A stretch of DNA of 64,000 nt from Streptomyces sp. NBC_00094 (GCF_026343125.1 NZ_JAPEMB010000001.1:2666001-2730000), one strand, 5' to 3'. Shown: positions 33,221 through 40,753, counted from the first letter of the stretch. The notes: generated by a model from the sequence alone, not told the origin. Program-made: numbers and translations.

Positions 33221-33259
33221 TCAGCGCGGCTCGGTAAGCAGGAGGCGTACGGCACGCAT
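33221..33259 (-). CDS. Leucine-rich leader peptide of leuS
   Basis: Twelve-residue ORF MRAVRLLLTEPR with three consecutive Leu codons (CTC CTG CTT), followed by TGA. TACCCT lies exactly six bases before the ATG (33266-33271), so the mRNA is probably leaderless and begins at the A of the start codon; no Shine-Dalgarno is visible. It precedes a hairpin and a U-run terminator in front of leuS. By analogy with leucine and tryptophan leaders, ribosome stalling at the Leu codons when charged tRNA-Leu is scarce would change RNA folding and let transcription enter leuS. Leader and hairpin are seen; control is inferred. Confidence 0.7.
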   Translation of the reverse strand: MRAVRLLLTEPR

Positions 33260-33363
33260 GGCGCCAGGGTACCGCAGGGCCCACGCGAGCCGCACCGGCG
33301 TTCCACGCGCGGGCACACGAAGAACACACCCGGGCACAGCGGGAACACGTGTGGGCGCACACG

Positions 33364-33400
33364 AAGAAGCGGGCCACCCGATCCGGGTGACCCGCTTCTT
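33364..33400 (-). terminator. Terminator hairpin after tRNA-Ala copy 1
   Basis: AAGAAGCGGG and CCCGCTTCTT pair over 10 bp with an inner CACCC/GGGTG stem, directly downstream of the tRNA on the minus strand. Confidence 0.85.
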
Positions 33401-33406
33401 TTTCTG

Positions 33407-33479
33407 TGGAGCTAAGGAGAATTGAACTCCTGACCTCCTGCATGCCATGCAGGCGCTCTACCAACTGAGCTATAGCCCC
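33407..33479 (-). tRNA. tRNA-Ala (anticodon GGC), copy 1
   Basis: 73 bases starting GGGGCTATAGCTCAGTTGG. The anticodon stem-loop is CCTGC-ATGGCAT-GCAGG, giving anticodon GGC for GCC codons. The T-arm AGGAG-TTCAATT-CTCCT and acceptor GGGGCTA/TAGCTCC (one G-U pair) are complete; CCA is not encoded. A promoter lies upstream (TAATGT at 33526-33531 and TTGGTG at 33550-33555, 18-base spacer). An identical copy is at 37608. Confidence 0.97.
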
Positions 33480-33525
33480 TTGCTTTCCCGTCTCCGTTTC
33501 GGTTTCCCTCCCGGCGACAGACAGA

Positions 33526-33555
33526 ACATTAACCGGCTCCCCGGCAGATCACCAA
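33526..33555 (-). promoter_or_regulatory. Probable tRNA-Ala copy 1 promoter
   Basis: TTGGTG, 18 bases, TAATGT on the minus strand, about 47 bases before the mature tRNA 5' end. Confidence 0.5.
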
Positions 33556-33601
33556 ATCGATTCTCCGACCCCCTCCGACCTGCCCGGTAGGGTCGCCGAC
33601 T

Positions 33602-34822
33602 GTGTCCGTTTCCGTGCTCTCCAAAACCCGCGCCCGGCCGTGGCCCCTTGCCACCGCCGCGGCGGTCTGCCTGCTCTCGTTCGCGGCCTTCTGGGTGGCG
33701 CAACGCCTCGCCCACGTGAACATGCTCGACGTGATGGTCTACCGGGCCGAGGGCGAGACGCTGCGGGCCGGCGGGGACCTCTACGCGATGCGCGCCACCT
33801 CGGCGAACCTCGCGATGACCTATCCGCCCTTCGCGGCCCTGCTGTTCGTCCCGCTGACCCTGGTCGGCGTCCCGCTGATGCGGACGCTCACCACCGCGGG
33901 GAACCTGCTCCTGGTGGTCGCCCTGGTCCAGCTGTCGCTCCAGCTCGTCCGCCCGTCGCTGTCCCGGACGAACCTGTGGCGTACGACACTGCTGGTCGCC
34001 GCGGCCGTGGTCTGGTGCGAGCCGGTGTGGACGACGCTGCGGTACGGCCAGATCAACCTGCTCATAGCGGTGGCGGTGCTCTGGGACCTCACCCGCCGCG
34101 AGGGGAGTCGCTGGGCCGGCCTGGGCATCGGTCTCGCGACCGCGGTGAAGCTCACACCGGGCCTCTTCGTGGTCCTTCTGCTCGCCGCGGGTCTGCTGCT
34201 GTGGCGCCGGGACCGTACGTGGAACCAGTGGCTGCGCATCGGGGTGACGGCGACCGGGGTGTTCCTGGCGACGACGCTGGCCGTGGCGCTGGCCCTGCCG
34301 GCGGACTCGAAGAAGTTCTGGACGGAGACCCTCTTCGCGACCGGCCGCGTCGGCTTCGCCGAGGAGACCGCCAACCAGTCCATCAGCGGTGTCCTGGCCC
34401 GCCTGATGCACACCGACTCCCCGGGCGTCTGGTGGCTGCTGACCGCTGCCGTCCTGGGCGGCGTGGCGATGGTCGTGTCCGTACGGGCCGCGTTGCGCGG
34501 CGACAAGGCGGTGGCCGTGGTCGTCTGCGCGTTCACGGCGCTGATGATCAGCCCGATCTCGTGGTCCCACCACTGGGTCTGGTGCGTACCGCTGCTGATC
34601 CTGCTCGCGGACCGCGCCACGCGCGCGTGGCCGGTGACGGCTGCGGTGGCCCTGGCCTTCACCTCGTTCGCGCTGTGGTGGGTGCCGCACGACCCGGGCC
34701 GTCCGGAACTGGACCAGAACGCGGGCCAGATGCTGCTCTCGGCGGTGTACCCGCTGACGGCGACGGCGCTGCTCGTGGGGTACGTGCTGACGCGGCGGCG
34801 TCAGGCTCTGGCGAAGGAGTAG
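33602..34822 (+). CDS. GT87-like polyprenol-phosphate-mannose-dependent mannosyltransferase
   Basis: 406-residue polytopic membrane protein. It has about ten helices and the extracytoplasmic loop after helix 1 (NMLDVMVYRAEGETLRAGGDLY) carrying the acidic Asp, then TYPPFAALLFVPL, TLRYGQINLLIAV and SWSHHWVWCVPLLI. These are the marks of the PimE-like GT87 family, which transfer alpha-1,2-mannose from polyprenyl phosphate. The GTG at 33602 has TAGGGT eight bases upstream and no Shine-Dalgarno, so it may be leaderless. It overlaps the small Cys-motif gene tail-to-tail by 22 bases. The acceptor is unknown (lipid, protein or polysaccharide). Confidence 0.82.
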   Translation: MSVSVLSKTRARPWPLATAAAVCLLSFAAFWVAQRLAHVNMLDVMVYRAEGETLRAGGDLYAMRATSANLAMTYPPFAALLFVPLTLVGVPLMRTLTTAGNLLLVVALVQLSLQLVRPSLSRTNLWRTTLLVAAAVVWCEPVWTTLRYGQINLLIAVAVLWDLTRREGSRWAGLGIGLATAVKLTPGLFVVLLLAAGLLLWRRDRTWNQWLRIGVTATGVFLATTLAVALALPADSKKFWTETLFATGRVGFAEETANQSISGVLARLMHTDSPGVWWLLTAAVLGGVAMVVSVRAALRGDKAVAVVVCAFTALMISPISWSHHWVWCVPLLILLADRATRAWPVTAAVALAFTSFALWWVPHDPGRPELDQNAGQMLLSAVYPLTATALLVGYVLTRRRQALAKE

Positions 34823-35034
34823 AACCGCTTGAGGGTGCAGTGCTCGTCGAGGAGCCGGCCGTAGATCGGCTCACCCTCCAGCTCGCGGTACGTCTCGATC
34901 GGGTCGCCTTTTATGATCAGCGCCCGCGCGCACTCCTCGCACCAGTACTGGAACTCGGTGTTGACGGGGTCCATGTCGCGCACGATGGGCGTACCGCTGC
35001 CACACCAGTCGCACTTCCGCCTGTGTGCACCCAT
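34801..35034 (-). CDS. Small CxxC-type protein (DUF of unknown function)
   Basis: 77 residues, KCDWCGSGTPIVRD followed by FQYWCEECARALIIKGDPIETYR. Two CxxC pairs 24 residues apart suggest a zinc ribbon. The ATG at 35034 (MGAHRRK) has GGAG seven bases upstream, contributed by the end of the preceding tiny ORF. It overlaps the GT87-like gene by 22 bases at the 3' ends. The function is unknown; such proteins are often regulatory or assist a larger neighbour. Confidence 0.8.
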   Translation of the reverse strand: MGAHRRKCDWCGSGTPIVRDMDPVNTEFQYWCEECARALIIKGDPIETYRELEGEPIYGRLLDEHCTLKRFYSFARA

Positions 35035-35037
35035 CAG

Positions 35038-35109
35038 TCAGCTCCAGCTGTGGCCGCAGGCCGTGCACCCATAGGACACCCTGCCGTTGTCGCCGAGCAC
35101 TTGGGTCAC
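35038..35109 (-). CDS. Possible tiny Cys-motif ORF coupled to the 77-residue gene
   Basis: A 23-residue frame, VTQVLGDNGRVSYGCTACGH plus SWS, ends three bases before the ATG of the next gene, and its last codons supply that gene's GGAG. The single CTACGH looks like half a zinc ribbon. GGGAGG abuts the GTG, closer than usual, so the start is doubtful. A longer frame upstream overlaps the MFS gene. Confidence 0.3.
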   Translation of the reverse strand: MTQVLGDNGRVSYGCTACGHSWS

Positions 35110-35170
35110 CCTCCCGTCCGGATCCTCGTCCCCTCCGGCCGTCCGATTCTGCCATGGCCCCGCAAGGGGG

Positions 35171-36604
35171 TCAGCGCGCTCGGCGCGACGGCCCGGCCAC
35201 GGCGCCCACGAGCGCCGCGGCGGCCAGGGCGAGGGTGGTCGCCCACAGCGCGTCGGCGGAGGCCTGCGCACCGGGACCCGTCAGCCGGCCCAGGAAGAGC
35301 GTGCCGAAGGCGGCGACGCCGACGAGCTGGCCGAGCTGGGTGACGGTGGCGAGCAGCCCTCCGGCGTCGGCCGCGTCCTCGGGCCGTACGGTGGCCAGCG
35401 CGCCGGTCAGGGCGGGGCTGAAGGCCAGCGCGATGCCCGCGCCCAGCCCGCACAGCGCCGGGTAGAGCCCCGGGCCGCCCGCGCCGCCTCCCCCGAGGGA
35501 CAGGCCGAGGCCGAGCGCGGAGGCCGCCGTGAGCAGGAATCCGCCGGGGATCAGCGCGCGTTGCGTGCGGGCCGGCCAGCGCCTCCAGGTCAGTCCGACG
35601 ACCCCGAAGACGACGGCGGCGGGACCGAAGGTGAGTCCGGCGCGCAGGGCGCTGTGACCCAGCCCTCCCTGCAGATGCAGGGTGAGGGTGAACAGGAAGC
35701 CCGCGTTGACTCCCATGGCCACGGCGATCCGGAGGACGGCCCGTCCCATACCGGGAACGCGCAGGACGCGCGGGGCGATGAGCGGCGCGCCGCCGCGCCG
35801 GGCTAGCCCCGACTCGTACGCGACGAACACGGCGAGGAGCAGCAGGGAGCCGCCGAGCGAGAGCCAGGCCCACAGCGGCCAGCCCTGCTCCTCCCCGAGG
35901 ACCAGGGGGACGGTCAGCAGGGACACGGCCGCCGCGAGGAGCAGCAGCCCCGGCAGGTCCAGGGCGCGGGTCCGTCCGGGCCCTGTGCGGTCGTCGCGGG
36001 GCAGGGTCCGGGCGCCGAGGGCGAGCAGGGCGAGCCCGATCGGGACGTTGACCAGGAAGACCGGCCGCCATCCGGTGCCGAACAGGTCGGCGCTGACGAG
36101 GATGCCGCCGACCACCTGGCCCGCGGCGGCGCCGGTGGCCAGGACCGCGGAGTACGCGCCGAGCGCCCTGGCCCGGTTCTCGCCGGTGAAGTTCCGCTGG
36201 ATGAGGCTGAGGACCTGCGGGATCATCAGGGCGGAGCCCGCGCCCTGGACCAGCCGGAAGGCGATCAACTGGCCGGTTCCTGAGGCGAGTCCGCAGGCGA
36301 GGGACGCCGTGGTGAAGAGGGCGAGGCCGCCGAGGTACGTCCGGCGGTGGCCGATCAGGTCGCCGAGCCGGGCCCCGGTGATCAGCAGCACCGCGTAGGA
36401 GACGGTGTATCCGGCGACGACGAGTTGGAGTGCGGCGCCGGACGCGGCGAGTTCGACGCGGATGGTGGGGGCGGCGACGTTGACGATGAAGACATCGAGC
36501 AGCGCCATGAACTGGGCGGCGAGCACCACACCGAGGAGCAGCCCGGGGCGATTGTCGGTGCCACCGTCTTTACTGAGTACGGGACGTGTTGTGGTCGAGG
36601 TCAT
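35171..36604 (-). CDS. MFS drug transporter (DHA2-like, 14 helices)
   Basis: 477-residue major facilitator. N-terminal motif LDVFIVNVAAPTIRVEL (motif D1 of DHA2 exporters), GARLGDLIGHRRTYLGGL (motif A), and FRLVQGAGSALMIPQVLSLIQRNF (motif B). The long hydrophobic pattern suits fourteen helices. The start chosen is the ATG at 36604 (MTSTTTRPVLSKDGG); a longer frame from 36784 runs into the divergent regulator. It diverges from an XRE regulator across 101 bases, so it is probably repressed or activated by that protein. The substrate is likely a toxic small molecule but cannot be read from sequence. Confidence 0.88.
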   Translation of the reverse strand: MTSTTTRPVLSKDGGTDNRPGLLLGVVLAAQFMALLDVFIVNVAAPTIRVELAASGAALQLVVAGYTVSYAVLLITGARLGDLIGHRRTYLGGLALFTTASLACGLASGTGQLIAFRLVQGAGSALMIPQVLSLIQRNFTGENRARALGAYSAVLATGAAAGQVVGGILVSADLFGTGWRPVFLVNVPIGLALLALGARTLPRDDRTGPGRTRALDLPGLLLLAAAVSLLTVPLVLGEEQGWPLWAWLSLGGSLLLLAVFVAYESGLARRGGAPLIAPRVLRVPGMGRAVLRIAVAMGVNAGFLFTLTLHLQGGLGHSALRAGLTFGPAAVVFGVVGLTWRRWPARTQRALIPGGFLLTAASALGLGLSLGGGGAGGPGLYPALCGLGAGIALAFSPALTGALATVRPEDAADAGGLLATVTQLGQLVGVAAFGTLFLGRLTGPGAQASADALWATTLALAAAALVGAVAGPSRRAR

Positions 36605-36705
36605 GCGCCGAGCGTGACCTCGACCAGATACGGGTAACGAGAGCCCGCTGATGCTGGTACTGACACCACCTGGCAGCGGCGGCACGGGGACTCGACCATG
36701 GGGGT

Positions 36706-37626
36706 GTGACGACTTTGGCAGCTGTACCGACCCAGCCGCGCCGACGGCCGGAGCTGGCCGCGTTCCTGCGCAGCCGCAGGGCACGGGTGACGCCGGAGGA
36801 CGTGGGCATGCCGCCGGGGTTCCGCCGCCGCACGCCGGGACTGCGCCGCGAGGAGGTCGCCCAGCTCTCCGGCGTCGGTGTGACCTGGTACACGTGGTTG
36901 GAGCAGGGCCGCCCGATCAACGCCTCGGCGCAGGTGCTCGACGCCGTCGCCCGCACGCTCCGGCTCGACCGGCCCGAGCGCGAGCACCTCTACCACCTCG
37001 CCGAAGTGCCGTACGCCCCGGAGCGGGCCGCCCCGGGCGTCGAGGCCGTCAGCCCGGAGATCCAGGGAATCCTCGACGCCCTCGATCCGCACCCGGCCGT
37101 GCTCTACAACACGCGGTACGACGTGCTCGCGACCAACACCACCTACGAGCGGCTCTTCCTGTGGGACGGAAACGGCCTGGACACGGGCCCGTTCGGCATA
37201 CGGAACGTGCTGTGGGCGCTCTTCACCGCGTCGGAGGCGTCCTGCCCCCTGGCCGACCGGGAGCAGGAGCTGCCGCTGATGGTGGCGCAGCTGCGGGGCG
37301 CGTACGGCCGCCATGTGGGCGAGCCGGCCTGGGAGGCGTTCGTGCGGCGCCTCGCGGAGGCCAGTCCGGATTTCGCCCGGCTCTGGCGGAGCGGCGACGT
37401 CGTCCCGCCGGGGACCCGGGTGAAGACCTTCCGTCACGACGCGGTCGGCGTGATCCGGATGACCTCTGTCTCCCTCTCCGTCAACGGGATGCCGGAGTGC
37501 CGGATCGTGACCTACACGCCGAACGACGCGGAGAGCCGCCACGCGATCCGGACGCTGGGCGGAAACGACGAATCCCGCCCCCTGATGGGGACGGGATCCG
37601 GTGACTGTGGAGCTAAGGAGAATTGA
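36706..37626 (+). CDS. XRE-type regulator with MmyB-like C-terminal domain
   Basis: 306 residues. The N-terminal helix-turn-helix (LRREEVAQLSGVGVTWYTWLEQGRPINASAQVLDAVARTLRLD) is followed by a PAS-like ligand-binding domain (PAVLYNTRYDVLATNTTYERLFL) of the MmyB type, which in relatives binds fatty acids or other small ligands. It starts at GTG 36706 and diverges from the MFS exporter. The frame stays open past the usual end (RTLGG): the last 20 residues are read from the tRNA terminator hairpin and from 19 bases antisense to the tRNA-Ala 3' end. The stop (TGA) is inside the tRNA. The native end is probably nearer 37564. Confidence 0.85.
   Translation: MTTLAAVPTQPRRRPELAAFLRSRRARVTPEDVGMPPGFRRRTPGLRREEVAQLSGVGVTWYTWLEQGRPINASAQVLDAVARTLRLDRPEREHLYHLAEVPYAPERAAPGVEAVSPEIQGILDALDPHPAVLYNTRYDVLATNTTYERLFLWDGNGLDTGPFGIRNVLWALFTASEASCPLADREQELPLMVAQLRGAYGRHVGEPAWEAFVRRLAEASPDFARLWRSGDVVPPGTRVKTFRHDAVGVIRMTSVSLSVNGMPECRIVTYTPNDAESRHAIRTLGGNDESRPLMGTGSGDCGAKEN
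37572..37597 (-). terminator. Terminator hairpin after tRNA-Ala copy 2
   Basis: ATCCCG/CGGGAT plus CCCC/GGGG with one mismatch and loop TGAT, directly downstream of the second tRNA and inside the open frame of the XRE gene. Confidence 0.75.
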
Positions 37627-37680
37627 ACTCCTGACCTCCTGCATGCCATGCAGGCGCTCTACCAACTGAGCTATAGCCCC
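37608..37680 (-). tRNA. tRNA-Ala (anticodon GGC), copy 2
   Basis: Identical over all 73 bases to the copy at 33407, with the same orientation and anticodon GGC. Flanking sequence differs on both sides except for a few bases. A TAAAGT -10 candidate lies at 37717-37722. Its 3' end overlaps the XRE-type frame by 19 bases. Confidence 0.97.
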
Positions 37681-37775
37681 TCGTGTTCTTCGCGCTCTGC
37701 GCTGCGAACAAGAAGAACTTTAGCCTGTGACCTGCCGGAAAGTGAAATCCGGGTCCGGCAGGCCGCTCACGTGCC

Positions 37776-38429
37776 TCAGTCGTCGTCGCCGAGGACCGGC
37801 TCGGGCAGCGTGCCGGCGTTGTGCTCCATCAGGCGCCAGCCACGGGCGCCCTCACCGAGGACGGACCAGCAGCAGTTGGAGAGCCCACCGAGGCTCTCCC
37901 AGTGCTGGGCCTCCAGGCCCAGGAGCCGGCCGATCGTGGTGCGGATCGTGCCGCCGTGGCTCACGATGACGAGCGTGCCGTCCTCGGGGAGCTTGTCGGT
38001 GTGCTCAAGGACCACCGGAGCGGCCCGGTCGGCCACCTCGGTCTCCAGTTCGCCGCCGCCCCGGCGCACGGGCTCGCCGCGCTTCCAGGCGGCGTACTGC
38101 TCTCCGTACCGCGCCACGATCTCGTCGTGGGTCAGCCCCTGCCACTCCCCCGCGTACGTCTCGCGCAGCGCGGAGTCGTGGTCGACGGTGTGACCGGTGA
38201 GCGCGGCGAGCTCGGCGGCGGTGGCCGCCGCCCGCTTCAGATCGGAGGACACGATGGCGTCCGGCTTCAGCGCGGCGAGCAGCCGGGCGGACCGGCGCGC
38301 CTGGGCGACGCCGGCCTCCGTCAGCTCGATGTCCGTCGACCCCTGGAACCGGCGCTCCAGGTTCCAGGAGGTCTGGCCGTGTCGCCAGAGGACGATGCGG
38401 CGGCCGCTGCCGCCCTTGGTGGTGCTCAG
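37776..38429 (-). CDS. Histidine phosphatase family protein with CTG start
   Basis: 217-residue phosphoglycerate-mutase-fold phosphatase. The catalytic motif RIVLWRHGQTSWN lies at the N terminus and LVIVSHGGTIRTT carries the second His. Also seen: ELTEAGVAQARR and SSDLKRAAATA, the family core. No ATG, GTG or TTG occurs between the in-frame stop upstream and the RHG motif; the only start with the whole catalytic core is CTG at 38429, which overlaps the rsfS stop as CTGA. Substrate is unknown. It follows nadD, the LytR-like gene and rsfS in one run. Confidence 0.85.
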   Translation of the reverse strand: MSTTKGGSGRRIVLWRHGQTSWNLERRFQGSTDIELTEAGVAQARRSARLLAALKPDAIVSSDLKRAAATAAELAALTGHTVDHDSALRETYAGEWQGLTHDEIVARYGEQYAAWKRGEPVRRGGGELETEVADRAAPVVLEHTDKLPEDGTLVIVSHGGTIRTTIGRLLGLEAQHWESLGGLSNCCWSVLGEGARGWRLMEHNAGTLPEPVLGDDD

Positions 38430-38887
38430 CTCAGCTCACCGTCCGCTCCCTCGGGAAGGCCGGAGCCCTCGAGGTCCACGCCGGTCAGGGCGGCGTGCTC
38501 GGCCGCCTTGCCGCGGGTCTTCAGGGCCTCCTCGGGCAGCGGAAGCTCGGGGCAGTCCTTCCAGAGCCGCTCGAGGGCGTAGAAGACCCGCTCCTCGCTG
38601 TGCTGGACGTGGACGACGATGTCGACGTAGTCCAGGAGGATCCAGCGGGCGTCGCGGTCGCCCTCGCGGCGGACCGGCTTGGCGCCGAGGTCCTTGTTCA
38701 GCCGCTCCTCGATCTCGTCGACGATCGACTTGACCTGGCGGTCGTTGGGCGCGGAGGCGAGCAGGAATGCGTCGGTGATCGACAGCACGTCGCTGACGTC
38801 GTACGCGATGATGTCGTGAGCGAGTCGGTCGGCGGCCGCCAGAGCGGCGGCGTTGACGAGCTCGATGGAGCGATCCGTAGCGGTCAC
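38426..38887 (-). CDS. rsfS: Ribosomal silencing factor RsfS
   Basis: 153-residue RsfS/Iojap-family protein, which binds uL14 and blocks joining of ribosomal subunits when nutrients run short. The core reads VNAAALAAADRLAHDIIAYDVSDVLSITDAFLLASAPNDRQVKSI, and RWILLDYVDIVVHVQHSEERVFYALERLW is the family signature. The C terminus is acidic. The GTG at 38887 (VTATDRSIELVNAAAL) matches known starts; a longer frame from 38953 adds non-conserved residues. Its stop overlaps the CTG start of the phosphatase gene by four bases. Confidence 0.95.
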   Translation of the reverse strand: MTATDRSIELVNAAALAAADRLAHDIIAYDVSDVLSITDAFLLASAPNDRQVKSIVDEIEERLNKDLGAKPVRREGDRDARWILLDYVDIVVHVQHSEERVFYALERLWKDCPELPLPEEALKTRGKAAEHAALTGVDLEGSGLPEGADGELS

Positions 38888-38970
38888 AAGCAGGCTTTCG
38901 TCGACGGTCCAGTACCCCTCCAGGGTCTCACGGACCGCCGACGCACCCGCCAACGTTTACCGGGGGGCCT

Positions 38971-40734
38971 TCAGCGGGCCCCCGGAACCTTGTAGTCCCG
39001 GCCCAGGACGACGGTGACCGCGGCCGCTCCCGAGGGCTTGCCCTTGAGGATCGAGCCGGCCGGCAGCCCCAGGGTCTTGGCCACCTCGACGGCCGTCACC
39101 TTCTGGGCGTCGTCACCATAGATGACCTGCGACTTCGCCCGGGTTTCCGTCTCGGCGCCACCGACGAAGACATAGCCGCCGTTGATCAGGACGACCCGGG
39201 CCGCCTCGGTCGCGTCCTTGCCGGATCCGTCCCGGACGGAGACGCGGGGCACCTCGCCGGCCTCGGGTGCGGTGACCTTGCCGCCGAGGATGTCCTTGAC
39301 CACGCTGTCGCTCGCGCCCTCGGTCAGCGTGCCGTCCTGCCCGACGGGGAGCAGGGCGGTCTTGTAGGCGCCGATCTTGGCGTGCTCGGCGAGCTTGGCG
39401 AGGGAGGCACCGAGGTCCTTCTCGGGCAGCGAGGGGTCGAGGATCTGGGCCAGGTACTCGATGGTGGCCGTGGCGACCTGGGGGTCGTCGGAGAACTTCC
39501 GCAGGACTCCGTACATGACCTGGCCGAAGCGCTGGAGCTGCTTGGCCTCGGCCTCGCCGGGCGCCCGGTAGGTCGCGTAGGCGACGGCCGCGCGGCCGTT
39601 CAGGTCCTGCTTCTCGCCCTTCACGACGAGCGGCTCGGCACCCTTCTTCGGGTCCGGCACGGTCGTGTCGGTGTCGACCTCGATGCCGCTGACGCGCTCG
39701 ACGAGGTTCTCCAGGTACGGCGTGTCCAGCCGCCAGGTGCCGGTGATCTTGGCGCCGAGGAGGTTGCCGATCGCCTCCCGGGTCCCGCTGGAGCCGTCGT
39801 CCTCGACCGACTTGGCGAGGGTGGTCGCGGATCCCTCGGCATCGGCGACGGCGACGGAGTTGGGGAGCAGGACGGTGGTGCCCTGCTTGGTGGTCGTGTT
39901 GTCCACGAGCAGGGCGGTGGAGGTCCCGCCGCCCTTGGTGTCGTGGAGGTGGACGACGATCGTGTCGCGCTTCTGCGGGCCGGTCGCGGTGTTCTGCTTC
40001 TGCTCCGGTTCGGAGGTGCCGGGGAGCATCCCGGCGTACCAGAAGTAGCCGACGCCGCCCACGACGGCGAGCACGAGGACGACCACGAGTGCGACGACCC
40101 GGTTGCGCCCGCGCCGCCTGGCCTCCTCGCGCCGCTCCGAGCGGCTCTCGGTGAACTTCAGCCAGTCGATGACGTCCTCGGAGTCCTCGTCGGGCTCCTC
40201 TATGAACGAGAACTGCTCGGTGCGGTACGCCCGGTCGTCCTCGCCCTGCCGCGCCGGGCCGGACCGCTCGGACGCGGGACGCTGACCGGGGACCCCGGCC
40301 GAAGCGGGGGCCGCGGGTGCGGCCGGAGCCGCCGGCGGGGCCTGCACGGCCTGCATGGCCTGCGTCGCCTGCACGGGAGCGGGCTCGGCCTGGGGGGCCC
40401 ACTGCTGCTCGGTTCCCGCCGTCCCGGCGCCCGTGTCGTACGAGGGGTAGGCGTAGCCCTGCTGCCCGTACGGGTCGTACTGCGGCTGCTGAGCGGGCTG
40501 GACGGGCTGCTGGGCGGGCTGCTGCTGGGCGTAGGGGTCGTAGCCGTACGCCTGCTGCTGCGGCGCCTGCTGCCCGCCGCCGTACGGGTCGTAGGAGTCG
40601 TACTGCGGCTGGGCGGGCTGCTGTGGCGCCTGCGGCTGCTGGTACACCGGCTGCCCGTACTCGTCGTAGCCGACGAGCTGCGGCTGCGGATGGTACGGGT
40701 CGTACGGGTCGTACGGATGCTGTTGATCGTTCAC
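38971..40734 (-). CDS. LytR-C-domain membrane protein with LCP-like region
   Basis: 587 residues. The N-terminal 150 residues are a Gln/Pro/Tyr-rich repeat region built on DPYxQQ and QQPAQP units. A membrane helix (VVALVVVLVLAVVGGVGYFWYAG) leads to an extracytoplasmic LCP-like domain (DTIVVHLHDTKG, NLVERVSGIEVD, GRAAVAYATYR) and a C-terminal LytR_C domain (EVPRVSVRDGSGKDATEAARVVLING). LCP enzymes move glycopolymers onto peptidoglycan; here the usual PRD after the first strands is replaced by LPNS, so the transferase may be inactive. It lies between nadD and rsfS, a conserved Streptomyces order. Confidence 0.85.
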   Translation of the reverse strand: MNDQQHPYDPYDPYHPQPQLVGYDEYGQPVYQQPQAPQQPAQPQYDSYDPYGGGQQAPQQQAYGYDPYAQQQPAQQPVQPAQQPQYDPYGQQGYAYPSYDTGAGTAGTEQQWAPQAEPAPVQATQAMQAVQAPPAAPAAPAAPASAGVPGQRPASERSGPARQGEDDRAYRTEQFSFIEEPDEDSEDVIDWLKFTESRSERREEARRRGRNRVVALVVVLVLAVVGGVGYFWYAGMLPGTSEPEQKQNTATGPQKRDTIVVHLHDTKGGGTSTALLVDNTTTKQGTTVLLPNSVAVADAEGSATTLAKSVEDDGSSGTREAIGNLLGAKITGTWRLDTPYLENLVERVSGIEVDTDTTVPDPKKGAEPLVVKGEKQDLNGRAAVAYATYRAPGEAEAKQLQRFGQVMYGVLRKFSDDPQVATATIEYLAQILDPSLPEKDLGASLAKLAEHAKIGAYKTALLPVGQDGTLTEGASDSVVKDILGGKVTAPEAGEVPRVSVRDGSGKDATEAARVVLINGGYVFVGGAETETRAKSQVIYGDDAQKVTAVEVAKTLGLPAGSILKGKPSGAAAVTVVLGRDYKVPGAR

Positions 40735-40753
40735 CGGTGGCCCTCCCCGAAGC

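Noticed and set aside
33407..37680. Interval between the two tRNA-Ala genes as a mobile island
   Set aside because: There is no integrase, transposase or relaxase, and the flanks show no insertion-type direct repeats beyond the tRNAs. Kept as a finding, not annotated as a mobile element.
38426..38953. Longer start for rsfS at 38953
   Set aside because: The extra residues are not like RsfS homologues, whereas the GTG at 38887 gives the normal family start.
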